Shown here one piece after another: positions 63,421 through 64,000 of a stretch of 64,000 nt of DNA. How positions within the stretch are numbered: position 1 is the first letter of the stretch; every line of letters starts with the position of its first letter. The translations under genes were made by a program, and so were the position numbers. The stretch is taken from contig NZ_CP045246.1 in assembly GCF_035189165.1 (NCBI RefSeq), forward strand, positions 3,100,001 to 3,164,000. The letters are read 5' to 3'. The notes under the pieces were generated by a model. The model had not been told where the DNA came from. It did not search any database and was given only the letters and a program-made list of their open reading frames with translations. This DNA comes from Arthrobacter sp. JZ12. GTDB lineage: Bacteria > Actinomycetota > Actinomycetes > Actinomycetales > Micrococcaceae.

Positions 63421-63554
63421 TGGTTCTCCCCCAATTGCTATCGTCTTCAAGTGAACCTCGACCATTATCGACCTTTGCTAGCCAGTTTCAGCATCGTGCT
63501 TTGAATGAGTCGGCCGGGTTCGATGCCTACATCTGAGTCACAGAGGATGCGCTA

Positions 63555-64000
63555 GTGGGGGACGCAGCTAAGACGCCGAGCAACTTTGCGTTCCTGCGCG
63601 CCGAATGGCCGGACATCGCCAAGGAAGCACACAGCGCCGAACGGTTCGCCCGCATCGACCCGCGCACCTCTCTCCTCTACTGTCGCCGCACGCTTGAGTT
63701 CACCCTGCAGTGGATCTTCACCGCAGATACCTCCCTCAATCAGCCGTACAAAGACGACCTCAACGGCATGCTCAATGAGCCCTCCTTCAAGCGGCTGGCC
63801 GGCGAGCGACTCCTTGACAAGATGCACACCATCCGGAAAGTCGCGAATAAGGCTGTCCACACCAACGTCCCCATGAGCCCACAGACGGCGGACGCGATCG
63901 TTAGGGAACTCTTCCAAACTTGCTTCTGGCTCGCGCACCGCTACTCCCGGGAAGAACGAAACCGCCCGACGCCGGGGCTCACCTTCGACGGCGCACTCCT
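63555..64000 (+). CDS. hsdR: Type I restriction subunit HsdR, N-terminal part (runs off window)
   Basis: A GTG at 63555, with GAGGA 7 bases upstream and an in-frame TGA just before it, opens a frame of 148 codons to the window's end. SNFAFLRAEWPDIAKEA, IDPRTSLLYCRRTLEFTLQWIFTA, MLNEPSFKRLAGERLLDKMHTIRKVANKAVHTN is the DUF4145-like N-terminus of EcoEI-type HsdR. The helicase and nuclease domains lie beyond the window. It completes the type I system with hsdM and hsdS. Confidence 0.88.
   Translation, partial: MGDAAKTPSNFAFLRAEWPDIAKEAHSAERFARIDPRTSLLYCRRTLEFTLQWIFTADTSLNQPYKDDLNGMLNEPSFKRLAGERLLDKMHTIRKVANKAVHTNVPMSPQTADAIVRELFQTCFWLAHRYSREERNRPTPGLTFDGAL

Noticed and set aside
1-64000. tRNA, rRNA, riboswitch or insertion-sequence genes
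   Set aside because: No stretch showed tRNA cloverleaf ends, rRNA-like sequence, a known riboswitch core or a transposase frame; absence by eye is not proof.

Overview
The window is high-GC DNA with short intergenic gaps, many 4-bp start/stop overlaps, GTG starts and strong AGGAGG-type ribosome sites. Together with the gene families present (an AcnA followed by a co-transcribed regulator, YesL/DUF624, the RhaI-type isomerase, an aldolase/dehydrogenase fusion, DUF1206, septum-formation lipoproteins), this points to an actinobacterium, most likely Micrococcaceae (Arthrobacter or a relative). The genus is an inference from gene content; no rRNA or tRNA gene was seen.

Layout. Positions 1-20 kb hold a plant-polysaccharide utilisation region: a GH31 alpha-xylosidase cut by the left edge, a ThDP enzyme and an alpha/beta hydrolase; a leftward operon of a sugar ABC importer (binding protein, two permeases), a YesL-like membrane protein and a GH42 beta-galactosidase; a divergent CE7 acetyl esterase; a secreted PL11 rhamnogalacturonan lyase; and a secreted ThuA-domain protein. 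At 17.9-29.1 kb is an L-rhamnose locus. The leftward arm is rhamnose mutarotase, a Gfo/Idh/MocA oxidoreductase and a beta-propeller glycosidase. A LacI regulator follows. The divergent arm is isomerase, aldolase/dehydrogenase fusion, rhamnulokinase, a second Gfo/Idh/MocA oxidoreductase, a DUF6807 protein and a cupin protein. Together these suggest pectin backbone cleavage outside the cell, oligosaccharide import, galactose and acetyl removal, and rhamnose breakdown to dihydroxyacetone phosphate and lactate. Palindromes of the form TGAATCGATTCA near the importer/esterase, the mutarotase arm and the isomerase suggest one LacI-type regulon.

From 29 to 59 kb the content is mostly housekeeping: aconitase with a coupled GntR regulator, an XRE-cupin regulator and M20 amidohydrolase, a Tat-exported metallo-beta-lactamase-fold protein beside a 5'-truncated ammonium transporter, HutD, NagA with a coupled DMT transporter, a frameshifted reductase gene, a cysteine synthase-like enzyme, a TipA-type MerR regulator, transporters, a RecQ-like helicase, esterases, a tandem hotdog thioesterase, CBS and GNAT proteins, and a GH35 beta-galactosidase with LacI-like operators.

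The right end (59-64 kb) is a type I restriction-modification locus: hsdM, hsdS and an Mrr-type endonuclease overlap on the plus strand. A divergent DUF4352 lipoprotein gene then separates them from the start of hsdR, which runs off the window. Parts of this block, especially hsdS, are visibly richer in A/T than the rest, as expected of a mobile defence locus.

Less explained items: the paired oxidoreductases with DUF6807 and cupin proteins in the rhamnose locus, the shared C-terminal helical module on two secreted proteins, two related tiny acidic proteins of unknown role, tandem hairpins ahead of a YegP-like gene, and several very long perfect inverted repeats between genes. No intergenic stretch exceeds 300 bases, and no CRISPR array or complete insertion sequence was seen.
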